A DNA stretch of 64,000 nucleotides. Origin: an uncultured Gluconobacter sp. (GTDB lineage Bacteria > Pseudomonadota > Alphaproteobacteria > Acetobacterales > Acetobacteraceae). The notes beneath the pieces are model-generated. The model was not told where the DNA came from, ran no database searches, and saw only the letters and a program-made list of their open reading frames with translations. The position numbers were made by a program, and so were the translations under genes. The stretch covers positions 5,549 through 69,548 of the forward strand of contig CALFLO010000175.1 of the NCBI GenBank assembly GCA_937880175.1, written 5' to 3'. Positions 1 through 6,347 of this stretch are shown here, piece by piece. Every line of letters starts with the position of its first letter. The first letter of the stretch is position 1.

Positions 1-248
1 ACCAGCGGCGTGATCGCCCGGTTGAACGCCTTGCCGTGCTCCGTCGCCATATGCGCGGCAAAAGCAGCATCGTCTCGGTAGGTTTCTTCAACATGAAACT
101 GCTCCGGGTCCGAGGCGAGTGTATAGACCTTGAAACGCTCGCAGCCGGGCTCGGCGCGAACGTCCACGGCCAGTTTGCTCAGAAGATCGCGCAGAGTCTC
201 GCTCTTGCCGGGAAGGGCCTTGAGTGTTGCGTAAAGGGTCTTGGCCAT
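1..248 (-). CDS. Antibiotic biosynthesis monooxygenase (ABM) domain protein, partial
   Basis: The reverse strand reads MAKTLYATLKALPGKSETLR and continues through an E-P-G-C-x-x-F segment and EQFHVEETYRD to the window edge, so the C-terminus is missing. This is the small ferredoxin-like ABM fold, with a beta strand, a 'G.. L..LL..L' helix, and an 'EPGC..F.vy....p..F...E.Y.d..A...H' core. Such proteins are usually about 100 residues, work as dimers, and often act on quinones or as small oxygenases; the substrate cannot be told here. The ATG at 248 is the only sensible start. The family call is from pattern and is fairly secure; a specific function is not. Confidence 0.75.
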   Translation of the reverse strand, partial: MAKTLYATLKALPGKSETLRDLLSKLAVDVRAEPGCERFKVYTLASDPEQFHVEETYRDDAAFAAHMATEHGKAFNRAITPL

Positions 249-329
249 GACGCGGAACCTTGTGCTGTTGGAGTGTCCGTCATCATTGAGCTTCCGGGGC
301 GTCGGCGCAAAACCACAGCTGCGTGAGGC

Positions 330-707
330 CTAGGGCTTTTCCAGCAGCGCCTTGCAGCGCATCCACGACATCCGGTCCCGGAAAATGAACAGGACGTAGT
401 AATCCAGCTCGCGGCTGCGGGTTTTCGTGGTGCGGGTATAGAAGGGATAGACGTCGAACGGCCCCTGAAGACCAGAGGGCGCGGGCTCTGACGGCAGGCT
501 GCACGTCACCCGGAACAGCGGCATATAGACCGCATCGTCTCCGGGATTGCGCCGGACATGCCACAGGTTTCGCCGGAACTTCTTCAGCCGCTCAGGCAGG
601 AGAAAGACCATCGACTTCTCGATGAATCCCTCTCCAAAATGCTCCGGCCGGTAATACCGCATATCCTCGGGCATGTTGCAGAAGTGGGGATGGTCCTGAA
701 CGATCAT
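330..707 (-). CDS. Conserved hypothetical protein, 125 aa
   Basis: I do not recognise a family. The 125-residue product has no signal peptide or membrane span. It is rich in aromatic and basic residues, with YYRPEHFGEGF near residue 18, a basic RLKKFRRNLWHVRR stretch near residue 40, and a C-terminal LDYYVLFIFRDRMSWMRCK segment. The start is the ATG at 707, preceded by AAAGGATGG, a good ribosome binding site. It lies 59 bases downstream of the PadR gene on the same strand, so the two may be co-transcribed. It is probably a real gene because it fills the gap with good signals, but no function is offered. Confidence 0.6.
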   Translation of the reverse strand: MIVQDHPHFCNMPEDMRYYRPEHFGEGFIEKSMVFLLPERLKKFRRNLWHVRRNPGDDAVYMPLFRVTCSLPSEPAPSGLQGPFDVYPFYTRTTKTRSRELDYYVLFIFRDRMSWMRCKALLEKP

Positions 708-766
708 GGACCATCCTTTACGGCATTGCGTCAGCCGTTGGGAGAGGTGCTCCGGTGTTCCCGGCC

Positions 767-1597
767 TTATTCGGCCGGAGTGTTTTCCGAAGATGCCTCA
801 CCGGAAGCAGGACCTGCGATCTCCGTTGCGGCACGGCGCAGGATTGCGACGATCCGCCGCAGCTCCTCCGCATCCGCGCCACGGCGGGATTTCAAAGCGG
901 CCTTCAGCGCAAAGCGCGCGTCATGGAACTCCTGCCCCAGCGTGGGGTCGAGGTCATTGACACCGGTGAAGGCGTCCCGGACATCCGCCATGCGGGCGCC
1001 GATCCGGCTCATGATGTCGAGGATGCGGGCTGCTTCCTCTTTATTGGCCTCGTGATGCGCCTTTCCTTCATCCGTCAGGCTGTAGAGCTTACGGGTGCCT
1101 TCCTGGGTGACGGCGGCAAGGCCGGTCTCTTCCAGATAGGTGAGGGACGGGTAAATCACGCCGGGGCTGGGCTTGTAGAACCCACCGGACCGCTCTTCGA
1201 GGCGCCGGATCAACTCGTAGCCATGGGCAGGCGCTTCGGCGAGCAGGGCGAGGATAACGAGCTGAAGCTCATCGGCCGTCAGTTTGCGACCGCGTGTGAA
1301 GTCTTCGCCCCCCAGATCGCCGCCAAAACCTTTTCCGAACCGGCCGCCAAAGCGTCCACCGCCCGGACCGCCGCCCATTCTGCCACCGGGGCCACCACGG
1401 CCACCATGCCGACGACCGGGACCGCCCTCACGGTGTCCTTCGCCCCGTTCGCCTCCGCGAGTGCGGCCTTCACCGCGCTCTTCGCCTTCGGTGACGGGAC
1501 GTCCCATGCCGAAAAAGCCGCGGCGATGGCCGCGATGTGACCGCTGTCCGGCATCCGGACGGTCTGTGTTGAAGCGGTCAGTCTTGTGTTTGAACAT
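767..1597 (-). CDS. PadR family transcriptional regulator with Gly/Arg-rich N-terminus
   Basis: The 276-residue protein has a PadR winged-helix domain from about residue 105 to 180: L-T-A-D-E-L-Q-L-V-I-L-A-L-L, then APAHGYELIRRLEE, GVIYPSLTYLEE and a beta-wing YSLTDEGKA. A helical C-terminal region (180-265) probably forms the dimer interface. Residues 20-100 are a low-complexity Gly/Arg/Glu stretch, unusual for PadR proteins of 110-200 residues. The ATG at 1597 is preceded by AGGAGAAC. Two perfect 12-bp AT-rich palindromes lie just upstream, which suggests autoregulation. A short CCGGCC/GGCCGG hairpin (761-778) encloses the stop codon. The ligand is unknown; the unknown gene at 330-707 follows on the same strand. 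Confidence 0.85.
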   Translation of the reverse strand: MFKHKTDRFNTDRPDAGQRSHRGHRRGFFGMGRPVTEGEERGEGRTRGGERGEGHREGGPGRRHGGRGGPGGRMGGGPGGGRFGGRFGKGFGGDLGGEDFTRGRKLTADELQLVILALLAEAPAHGYELIRRLEERSGGFYKPSPGVIYPSLTYLEETGLAAVTQEGTRKLYSLTDEGKAHHEANKEEAARILDIMSRIGARMADVRDAFTGVNDLDPTLGQEFHDARFALKAALKSRRGADAEELRRIVAILRRAATEIAGPASGEASSENTPAE

Positions 1598-1610
1598 TGT
1601 GTTCTCCTAT

Positions 1611-1649
1611 TCGATATATCGAACGATATAGTATCTTAAGATATATCTT
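1611..1649. promoter_or_regulatory. Two AT-rich palindromes upstream of the PadR gene (candidate operators)
   Basis: TCGATATATCGA (1611-1622) and AAGATATATCTT (1638-1649) are both perfect 12-bp palindromes sharing the core GATATATC. Their centres are 27 bases apart, 14-52 bases upstream of the PadR start codon, and ACGATATAGT lies between them as a degenerate copy. The AT-rich block contrasts with GC-rich surroundings. Position and symmetry fit binding sites of a dimeric autoregulator; that PadR itself binds here is an inference. Confidence 0.5.
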
Positions 1650-1775
1650 CAAGAGGAAAATGTATCCGGATGATTTTTTCCCAAAGCCATAGCCCTGCGA
1701 CAGGGACGCCAGCATGAACGCGTGTTTACGCTTCGGCCCATAGCCGCCGGGGCCTGTGGCTGGTATCGGGCAGGG

Positions 1776-2504
1776 ATGGGTAGCCCGATTTCTCCTCCCC
1801 CCGATCCGGAACTGCGTCGCACGCTGCGGCAGCTCGTGCCGTGGCGCGCGGCCCTGACGATCGGCGCGATGCTGGTGCTGGTGGCAGCACTCCAGCGCCT
1901 GCCGTTCATCCATCACCTGCTGGAAAACGCGCCGCACTGGCGCGAGACGCCGGGCGCGCCGCTGTGGTTCCTGCTGCTGGCCATTCCCTACAGCGCGTGT
2001 GGACTGCCGCGTCAGGCGCTTTGCGTGGCGGCCGGGCTGGCCTTCGGATTATGGGGCGGGCTTGTCCTGTGTTCGCTGGCCTATATGCTGGGGGCGGTTC
2101 TGGCGTATGGATGGGCACGGGGTCTGGCTCCGGCGGGCTTCCGGGCGCGGCTGCATGACAGGCTGGAGGCGGATTATGCCGCTCTTGCCCGCACGCTCCA
2201 TGCAAGGCCTTTCCGGGCAGTTTTGACGCTGCGCCTGATGCCGGTGGGGTCTGCCCTGCTGGTCTCGACGGCGGCGGGACTGTTCGAACTCCCGCTGCTG
2301 CCGTTCTCGGTTGCGACATTCCTGGGGGGACTGCCGCAGACGCTGATCTTCGTTCTGGTCGGCTCCGGGACGCGGATCGGCCATGTTCTTCAGTTGGGGC
2401 TTGCGGGAATCCTGTTCGTCGTGTCGGGTGTGCTGGGCGCTGTTCTGCTCCGTCAGCATGGCCAGAAGCACGACCAGAAGCATGATCGGGCCGATGCCCC
2501 CTGA
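1776..2504 (+). CDS. TVP38/TMEM64 (VTT/SNARE-associated) family membrane protein
   Basis: From the ATG at 1776 the protein is 242 residues with about five hydrophobic segments. The VTT-domain signature appears as AIPYSACGLPRQALCVAAGLAFG (split over residues 68-90), then the re-entrant-loop region TLRLMPVGSALLVSTAAGL and FLGGLPQTLIFVLVGSG. VTT/DedA-like proteins are inner-membrane proteins linked to lipid scrambling and membrane homeostasis; a defined substrate is not known. The frame can start earlier at GTG 1722, but the extra 18 residues are Cys/Trp/Arg-rich and unlike a transmembrane leader, so the ATG is preferred. The tail carries a short repeat, QKHDQKHD. A Bcr/CflA pump follows 51 bases later on the same strand. 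Confidence 0.8.
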   Translation: MGSPISPPPDPELRRTLRQLVPWRAALTIGAMLVLVAALQRLPFIHHLLENAPHWRETPGAPLWFLLLAIPYSACGLPRQALCVAAGLAFGLWGGLVLCSLAYMLGAVLAYGWARGLAPAGFRARLHDRLEADYAALARTLHARPFRAVLTLRLMPVGSALLVSTAAGLFELPLLPFSVATFLGGLPQTLIFVLVGSGTRIGHVLQLGLAGILFVVSGVLGAVLLRQHGQKHDQKHDRADAP

Positions 2505-2555
2505 CCACGCCATCAGACCACCCCTCCGAAACCTGAAGTAAACAGGCAGACGCGC

Positions 2556-3824
2556 ATGACAGACCAGAACATGACATTCAGACGGGGAGATCCCCTGCCC
2601 GCATGGCTGCCGGTTCTGCTGGGAATCTTTACGGCTGTCGGGCCGGTCTCGACGGATGTCTATCTTCCGGCCCTGCCTGAAATGGAGCGTCAGCTCCACA
2701 CGGCGGCGGGTTCGGGCAGTGCCACCATGGCGGCCTGGGTGGTCGGGCTGGCTATCGGACAGATCACCATCGGCCCGATTTCGGACCGCTTCGGCCGTCG
2801 CTGGCCGCTGCTGATCGGCATGCTGGGCTATACGCTCGGCGAGATCGGCTGTGCGCTGGCGCCGAGCATGACGTTCCTGTGCATCTGCCGTGTTTTTTCC
2901 GCCATCATGGCCTCGGCTGGACTTGTGGTGCCGAATGCGTGCATCCGCGATCTGACGGAAGGCGATGCGTCCTCAAAAATGATGTCCCGCCTGATCGTCA
3001 TTCAGGGTACGGTGCCGATCCTGGCCCCGATGCTGGGCGGATTTGCGCTCAAATTCGTGGACTGGCGCGTCATTTTCTGGACCACGGCCGTCTATGGCGG
3101 GATCTGCACCCTTCTGCTGATGACGATCTTCCCCGAGACACTTCCCGCGGAAGACAGGCGCGACCTGCGACCCGTCTCCATCATCGAACGCTACGTCTAT
3201 ATCCTGCGCACCCGCAGTTTTATCACGAACGGTCTGGTCTGGAGCTTCCTGGGCTTTGTGACATTCACCTATCTGACGGCGGCCCCCATGCTGTTTGAGG
3301 ACGTGTTCGGGATGTCGCCGTTTCATTACGGCATGCTGTTCGGCCTGTTCGCGGTCTGCATGATCGGCGCTTCCGCCATCAACGGGCAGCTTGTGGGGCG
3401 TGTCAGCACGGGGCGGATGCTGTTCTCCGCGCTGGGTGTCAGTCTGGCGGGCTGTACCATTCTTCTTCTGCTGTCGCTGGTCTCGAATTATGATCTCGAT
3501 CCGCAGGGTCATATCAAGGCGATGTTCCTGTGGCCGCTCATCATCGCGCTCATCATCACCATGGCGCCGACGGGCATCATCGGCCCGAATTCCATGGTCG
3601 GTGTCCTGTCCGAACAGTCTGACCGTGCCGGTTCCGCTTCGGCACTGGCGGGGACGATGCAGTATCTTTTCGGAGCCGTGGCGAGCGCCCTGTTCGGACT
3701 GATGCCGTCCGGGACGGCCGTACCCATGGCAATTTTCATGGCCTTTGCTTTCGCCGCCGCCATGGGCTTTGCCCTGCTGCGGCCCAACCTGCCTGCCGTG
3801 GCAGAACCGTCGAACCACTCCTGA
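2556..3824 (+). CDS. Bcr/CflA family multidrug efflux MFS transporter
   Basis: The 422-residue protein has twelve predicted spans and the DHA1 Bcr/CflA hallmarks: TDVYLPALPEM near residue 34 and the loop 2-3 motif GPISDRFGRRWPL near residue 73. It should use the proton gradient to export drugs or small metabolites from the inner membrane. Length matches the family (about 400). The stop codon overlaps the ribosome binding site (GAGGGAA) of the next gene, so the receiver protein is translationally close and likely co-transcribed. Substrate cannot be predicted. Confidence 0.9.
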   Translation: MTDQNMTFRRGDPLPAWLPVLLGIFTAVGPVSTDVYLPALPEMERQLHTAAGSGSATMAAWVVGLAIGQITIGPISDRFGRRWPLLIGMLGYTLGEIGCALAPSMTFLCICRVFSAIMASAGLVVPNACIRDLTEGDASSKMMSRLIVIQGTVPILAPMLGGFALKFVDWRVIFWTTAVYGGICTLLLMTIFPETLPAEDRRDLRPVSIIERYVYILRTRSFITNGLVWSFLGFVTFTYLTAAPMLFEDVFGMSPFHYGMLFGLFAVCMIGASAINGQLVGRVSTGRMLFSALGVSLAGCTILLLLSLVSNYDLDPQGHIKAMFLWPLIIALIITMAPTGIIGPNSMVGVLSEQSDRAGSASALAGTMQYLFGAVASALFGLMPSGTAVPMAIFMAFAFAAAMGFALLRPNLPAVAEPSNHS

Positions 3825-3837
3825 GGGAATATCCGTC

Positions 3838-4203
3838 ATGAAGGTCCCTGCCATGAAAGCCCTGCTTGTTGAAGACGACGCCGCCATCGCACTGGTGGTC
3901 GAGACGGTTCTCCAGCGTGAAGGCTGGACGGTCCGGCATGTTCTGGATGGGGCCTCCGCGCTGGAAGGCGACGACGCGCCGGATCTTCTCGTGACGGATC
4001 TGAACCTGCCGGGTGCGCAGAACGGGCTGGAAATCGCGCATCTGCTGCGGGAGCGTCGCCCCGGGATGGCTGTCGTGCTGATGTCAGGCGATTATGAAGA
4101 GAGCGACATGGCGCCGCAGGGCATGGCCGTGCTGCCCAAACCGTTCCGCAGGGCAGGGCTTCTCGCGGCCATCGCACAGGCGACAGGCGCTATCCGGACT
4201 TGA
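3838..4203 (+). CDS. Single-domain response regulator (receiver only)
   Basis: From the ATG at 3838, preceded by GAGGGAAT, the product is 121 residues and consists of one receiver domain. Visible features are the acidic pair E12-D13-D14, the phosphoacceptor D54 in LLVTDLNLP, the switch residue in VVLMSGDYEE and the conserved Lys of LPKPFRR. There is no output domain, as in CheY/DivK-type or phosphorelay intermediates. No kinase is adjacent; the neighbours are an efflux pump and apt. A second in-frame ATG at 3853 would remove five residues. The partner kinase is unknown. Confidence 0.85.
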   Translation: MKVPAMKALLVEDDAAIALVVETVLQREGWTVRHVLDGASALEGDDAPDLLVTDLNLPGAQNGLEIAHLLRERRPGMAVVLMSGDYEESDMAPQGMAVLPKPFRRAGLLAAIAQATGAIRT

Positions 4204-4267
4204 GTTGGGGGGGAGACTCCCCTACATGCCGCGCTGTTTGCCATGTCCAGATGAAAGCAGTGCCGCC

Positions 4268-4807
4268 ATGTCGTTTCAGGATCCCCAGCCGCTCGATCTC
4301 AAGAATTACATCCGCGAGATCCCTGATTTTCCGAAACCCGGCATCCTGTTCTACGACATCTCGACCCTGATCCGCTCGCCGGACGCCTGGCAGGTCGCGA
4401 CCGCCCGTCTGGCCCGCGTGATTGCCGCCTGGCAGCCGGACATGCTGGCCGGAATCGAGAGCCGTGGCTTCCTGACTGCTGCTCCGCTGGCTCTGCGTCT
4501 GGGCTGTGGCTTCACGATGCTGCGCAAGCCGGGCAAGCTGCCGGGCAAGACAATTTCCCTGAAATATGGCCTCGAATACGGCGAGGACGAACTGCACATT
4601 CAGGCCGACGCCATCAAGCCGGGCCAGCGCGTCGTGGTTCTGGACGATCTTCTGGCAACCGGTGGTACGCTCGCAGCGTCCATTGATCTCCTGCGCAAGG
4701 TCGGGGCCGAAGTCGTGGGCGCATCCGTGCTCATCGAACTGGCGGACCTGAAGGGCCGTGAGAAACTGGACGTGCCGCTGAACGCTCTGATGACATACGA
4801 CGAATAA
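4268..4807 (+). CDS. apt: Adenine phosphoribosyltransferase
   Basis: The 179-residue enzyme converts adenine and PRPP to AMP in purine salvage. Typical elements are IPDFPKPGILFYDIS near residue 17, GIESRGFL near residue 61, the KPGKLPGKTISLKYGLEYG segment (residues 85-104) and the PRPP-binding loop VVVLDDLLATGGTL near residue 125. Length matches E. coli Apt (183). The ORF remains open upstream, but the start at 4268 (MSFQDPQPLDLK) begins the conserved domain. It is followed after 11 bases by a nitroreductase with an AAGGAA ribosome binding site, so the two are probably one transcript. Confidence 0.95.
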   Translation: MSFQDPQPLDLKNYIREIPDFPKPGILFYDISTLIRSPDAWQVATARLARVIAAWQPDMLAGIESRGFLTAAPLALRLGCGFTMLRKPGKLPGKTISLKYGLEYGEDELHIQADAIKPGQRVVVLDDLLATGGTLAASIDLLRKVGAEVVGASVLIELADLKGREKLDVPLNALMTYDE

Positions 4808-4818
4808 GGAAACACCAC

Positions 4819-5649
4819 ATGTCGGGCACCTCTTCCGAACGGATTTCCACGCTGTGGCAGACACGGTACCGCACACCGGCGCCGGAAACCCTGCCGGACA
4901 ACGCGGTGCTCGACCTGCTGATGTCGCATCACTCGGTCCGGGCCTATCTGCCTGACGCCCTGCCGGAAGGCACCTTGCAAGCCGGGATTGCCGCAGCCTC
5001 CTCGGCCGCCACGTCCAGCAATCTTCAGGTCTGGTCCGTCGTGGCCGTCGAAAACCCGGAAACCCGCGCCAGACTGGCCGAACTGTGCGGTGGACAGAAG
5101 CATATCGAGGTCGCGCCGCTGTTTCTGGCATGGATCGTCGATCTGGCCCGGCTGGAACGCATCGCTGAGCGGGCCGGGATGGGCCACGAAGCCCTCGACT
5201 ATGAAGAAGTCTTCCTCATGGCGACGCTCGATAGCGGCATCGCGGCGCAGAATGCCGTCACCGCGTTCGAATCCCTCGGTCTGGGCACGGTCTATATTGG
5301 CGGCCTGCGCAATCATCCCGAAGAAGTCGCCAGCCTCCTGTCCCTTCCGCCGCGCTCGGTCGCGGTCGTGGGACTCTGTGTCGGCAAACCTGATCCGGCA
5401 GCCCAGAACGGTCACAAGCCACGTCTGGGACAGGACGTCGTCCTGCACCGTGAGCGTTACAGCACGGAAAACGAGCCCGAAGGCATCGCGGCCTATGACC
5501 GCATCGCGGACGACTACCAGAAGGAACAGGGCCTGACGTCGCGGGCCTGGTCGGAAACGGTCGCCAAACGGGTGGACAGCTTCAAAGGCCTGAGCGGACG
5601 TCACGTCATGCGCACGGTGCTGCACAGGCTCGGCTTTCCGCTCCGCTAA
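4819..5649 (+). CDS. NfsA-like NADPH-dependent nitroreductase / flavin reductase
   Basis: The 276-residue protein fits the oxygen-insensitive nitroreductase NfsA/FRP type, which uses FMN and NADPH to reduce nitroaromatics, quinones or flavins. The FMN-binding start HHSVRAYLPDALPE (about residue 36), the AASSAATSSNLQVWSVVAV stretch (about residues 56-74) and the GLGTVYIGGLRNHPEEVASLL motif (split near residues 153-173) are characteristic, as is VVGLCVGKPDP. The long C-terminal arm with RAWSETVAKRV is typical of NfsA. It lies just downstream of apt. Physiological substrate is not defined. Confidence 0.88.
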   Translation: MSGTSSERISTLWQTRYRTPAPETLPDNAVLDLLMSHHSVRAYLPDALPEGTLQAGIAAASSAATSSNLQVWSVVAVENPETRARLAELCGGQKHIEVAPLFLAWIVDLARLERIAERAGMGHEALDYEEVFLMATLDSGIAAQNAVTAFESLGLGTVYIGGLRNHPEEVASLLSLPPRSVAVVGLCVGKPDPAAQNGHKPRLGQDVVLHRERYSTENEPEGIAAYDRIADDYQKEQGLTSRAWSETVAKRVDSFKGLSGRHVMRTVLHRLGFPLR

Positions 5650-5656
5650 AAGTGAA

Positions 5657-5729
5657 TTTCAGGGCTGCGGAAGAAATGAGTTCTGCCCTGAAAGTCGTTA
5701 AAGAGATTAAAGATTTCTTTTTTCAGGGC
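5657..5729 (+). promoter_or_regulatory. Three-segment alternating hairpin after the nitroreductase gene
   Basis: Segment 1 TTTCAGGGC (5657-5665), segment 2 GCCCTGAAA (5685-5693) and segment 3 TTTCAGGGC (5721-5729) are exact. Segment 2 can pair with 1 (19-base loop) or with 3 (27-base loop), but not both, and CTTTTTTC directly precedes the third copy. Such mutually exclusive stems are a hallmark of attenuators, but they could also be a tandem 3' end of the nitroreductase transcript. The 327-base gap 5650-5976 holds this element, the terminator at 5771 and the cold-shock leader; I see no gene in it. Confidence 0.4.
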
Positions 5730-5770
5730 TTTGACGCAGTTACTGGAACTGAAAAACAAACCTTTTTATG

Positions 5771-5812
5771 AAAACCTTTCCCGGTGAAATATGCGGGGAG
5801 GGTTTTATTTTG
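5771..5812 (+). terminator. Rho-independent terminator in the nitroreductase-cold shock gap
   Basis: The arms AAAACCTTTCCCG (5771-5783) and CGGGGAGGGTTTT (5794-5806) pair over 13 positions, two of them G-U, around a 10-base loop, followed by ATTTTG. It can end transcripts of the apt-nitroreductase unit or act inside a long cold-shock leader. Confidence 0.6.
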
Positions 5813-5976
5813 AACTTGCTCCTGAGTGGGTTTTTCAGGCATATTCCACATGCAGCTGTTTTTCTGGCTGGAGAATATCGCCCGGCGTTTAACCGTATGG
5901 GCGCACCTTCCCCCTCTGAAAAAACTGATTACGTGAATGTTTGCGCGTAAAGCTGCGTTATCAAAGGAGACCTGCA

Positions 5977-6183
5977 ATGGCGACAGGTACAGTAAAGTGG
6001 TTCAATGCCACGAAGGGCTTCGGTTTCATCCAGCCCAGCGACGGCACCACAGACGTTTTCGTTCACATTTCTGCTCTCGAAAAAGCCGGGCTGCAGAATC
6101 TGGACGAAGGCCAGCAGGTCTCTTACGAGATTGAAGATGGCCGCAACGGACGCAAGTCCGCAGGAAGCCTCAAGGCGATCTGA
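5977..6183 (+). CDS. cspA: Cold-shock domain protein (CspA family)
   Basis: The 68-residue single-stranded nucleic-acid-binding protein has both RNP motifs, KWFNATKGFGFI (RNP1 region) and DVFVHISAL (RNP2), on a five-strand OB fold. The start MATGTVKWFN at 5977 is preceded by AAAGGAGA, the best ribosome binding site nearby; the open frame runs further upstream but without domain content. It is a stand-alone unit with a long upstream gap and a strong terminator directly after the stop, which fits a monocistronic cold-shock RNA chaperone gene. Which paralogue it is cannot be told. Confidence 0.93.
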   Translation: MATGTVKWFNATKGFGFIQPSDGTTDVFVHISALEKAGLQNLDEGQQVSYEIEDGRNGRKSAGSLKAI

Positions 6184-6185
6184 AG

Positions 6186-6211
6186 AAATGGTGGCTTCGG
6201 CCACCATTTTT
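6186..6211 (+). terminator. Rho-independent terminator of the cold-shock gene
   Basis: A perfect 10-bp stem AAATGGTGGC / GCCACCATTT closes on the very stable TTCG tetraloop (6196-6199). The 3' arm ends in T's that run to 6211. It begins three bases after the stop codon. Confidence 0.9.
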
Positions 6212-6347
6212 CGTTTCAGACGTTTTTCCGCGCCATCGCTTTCGCGCAGGCGCACGGTATAACAGCGGTTCTGCCCTGCTGTGCCGGAGCCGCGTCCTGA
6301 CTTTTACTCTCCCTCCCGAACTCCCCGTCACGGCAATCCTGCCGGAG

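Noticed and set aside
1284..1631. A proline/arginine-rich forward-strand frame over the PadR gene
   Set aside because: It is the antisense of the Gly-rich region, where Gly codons become Pro codons.
4207..4221. G-rich/C-rich short stem (GGGGA/TCCCC) before apt as a terminator
   Set aside because: Only five base pairs and no T-run.
5816..5845. A possible promoter TTGCTC-N18-CATATT for the cold-shock gene
   Set aside because: Both elements have only four matches to consensus and the spacing is long; too weak to list.
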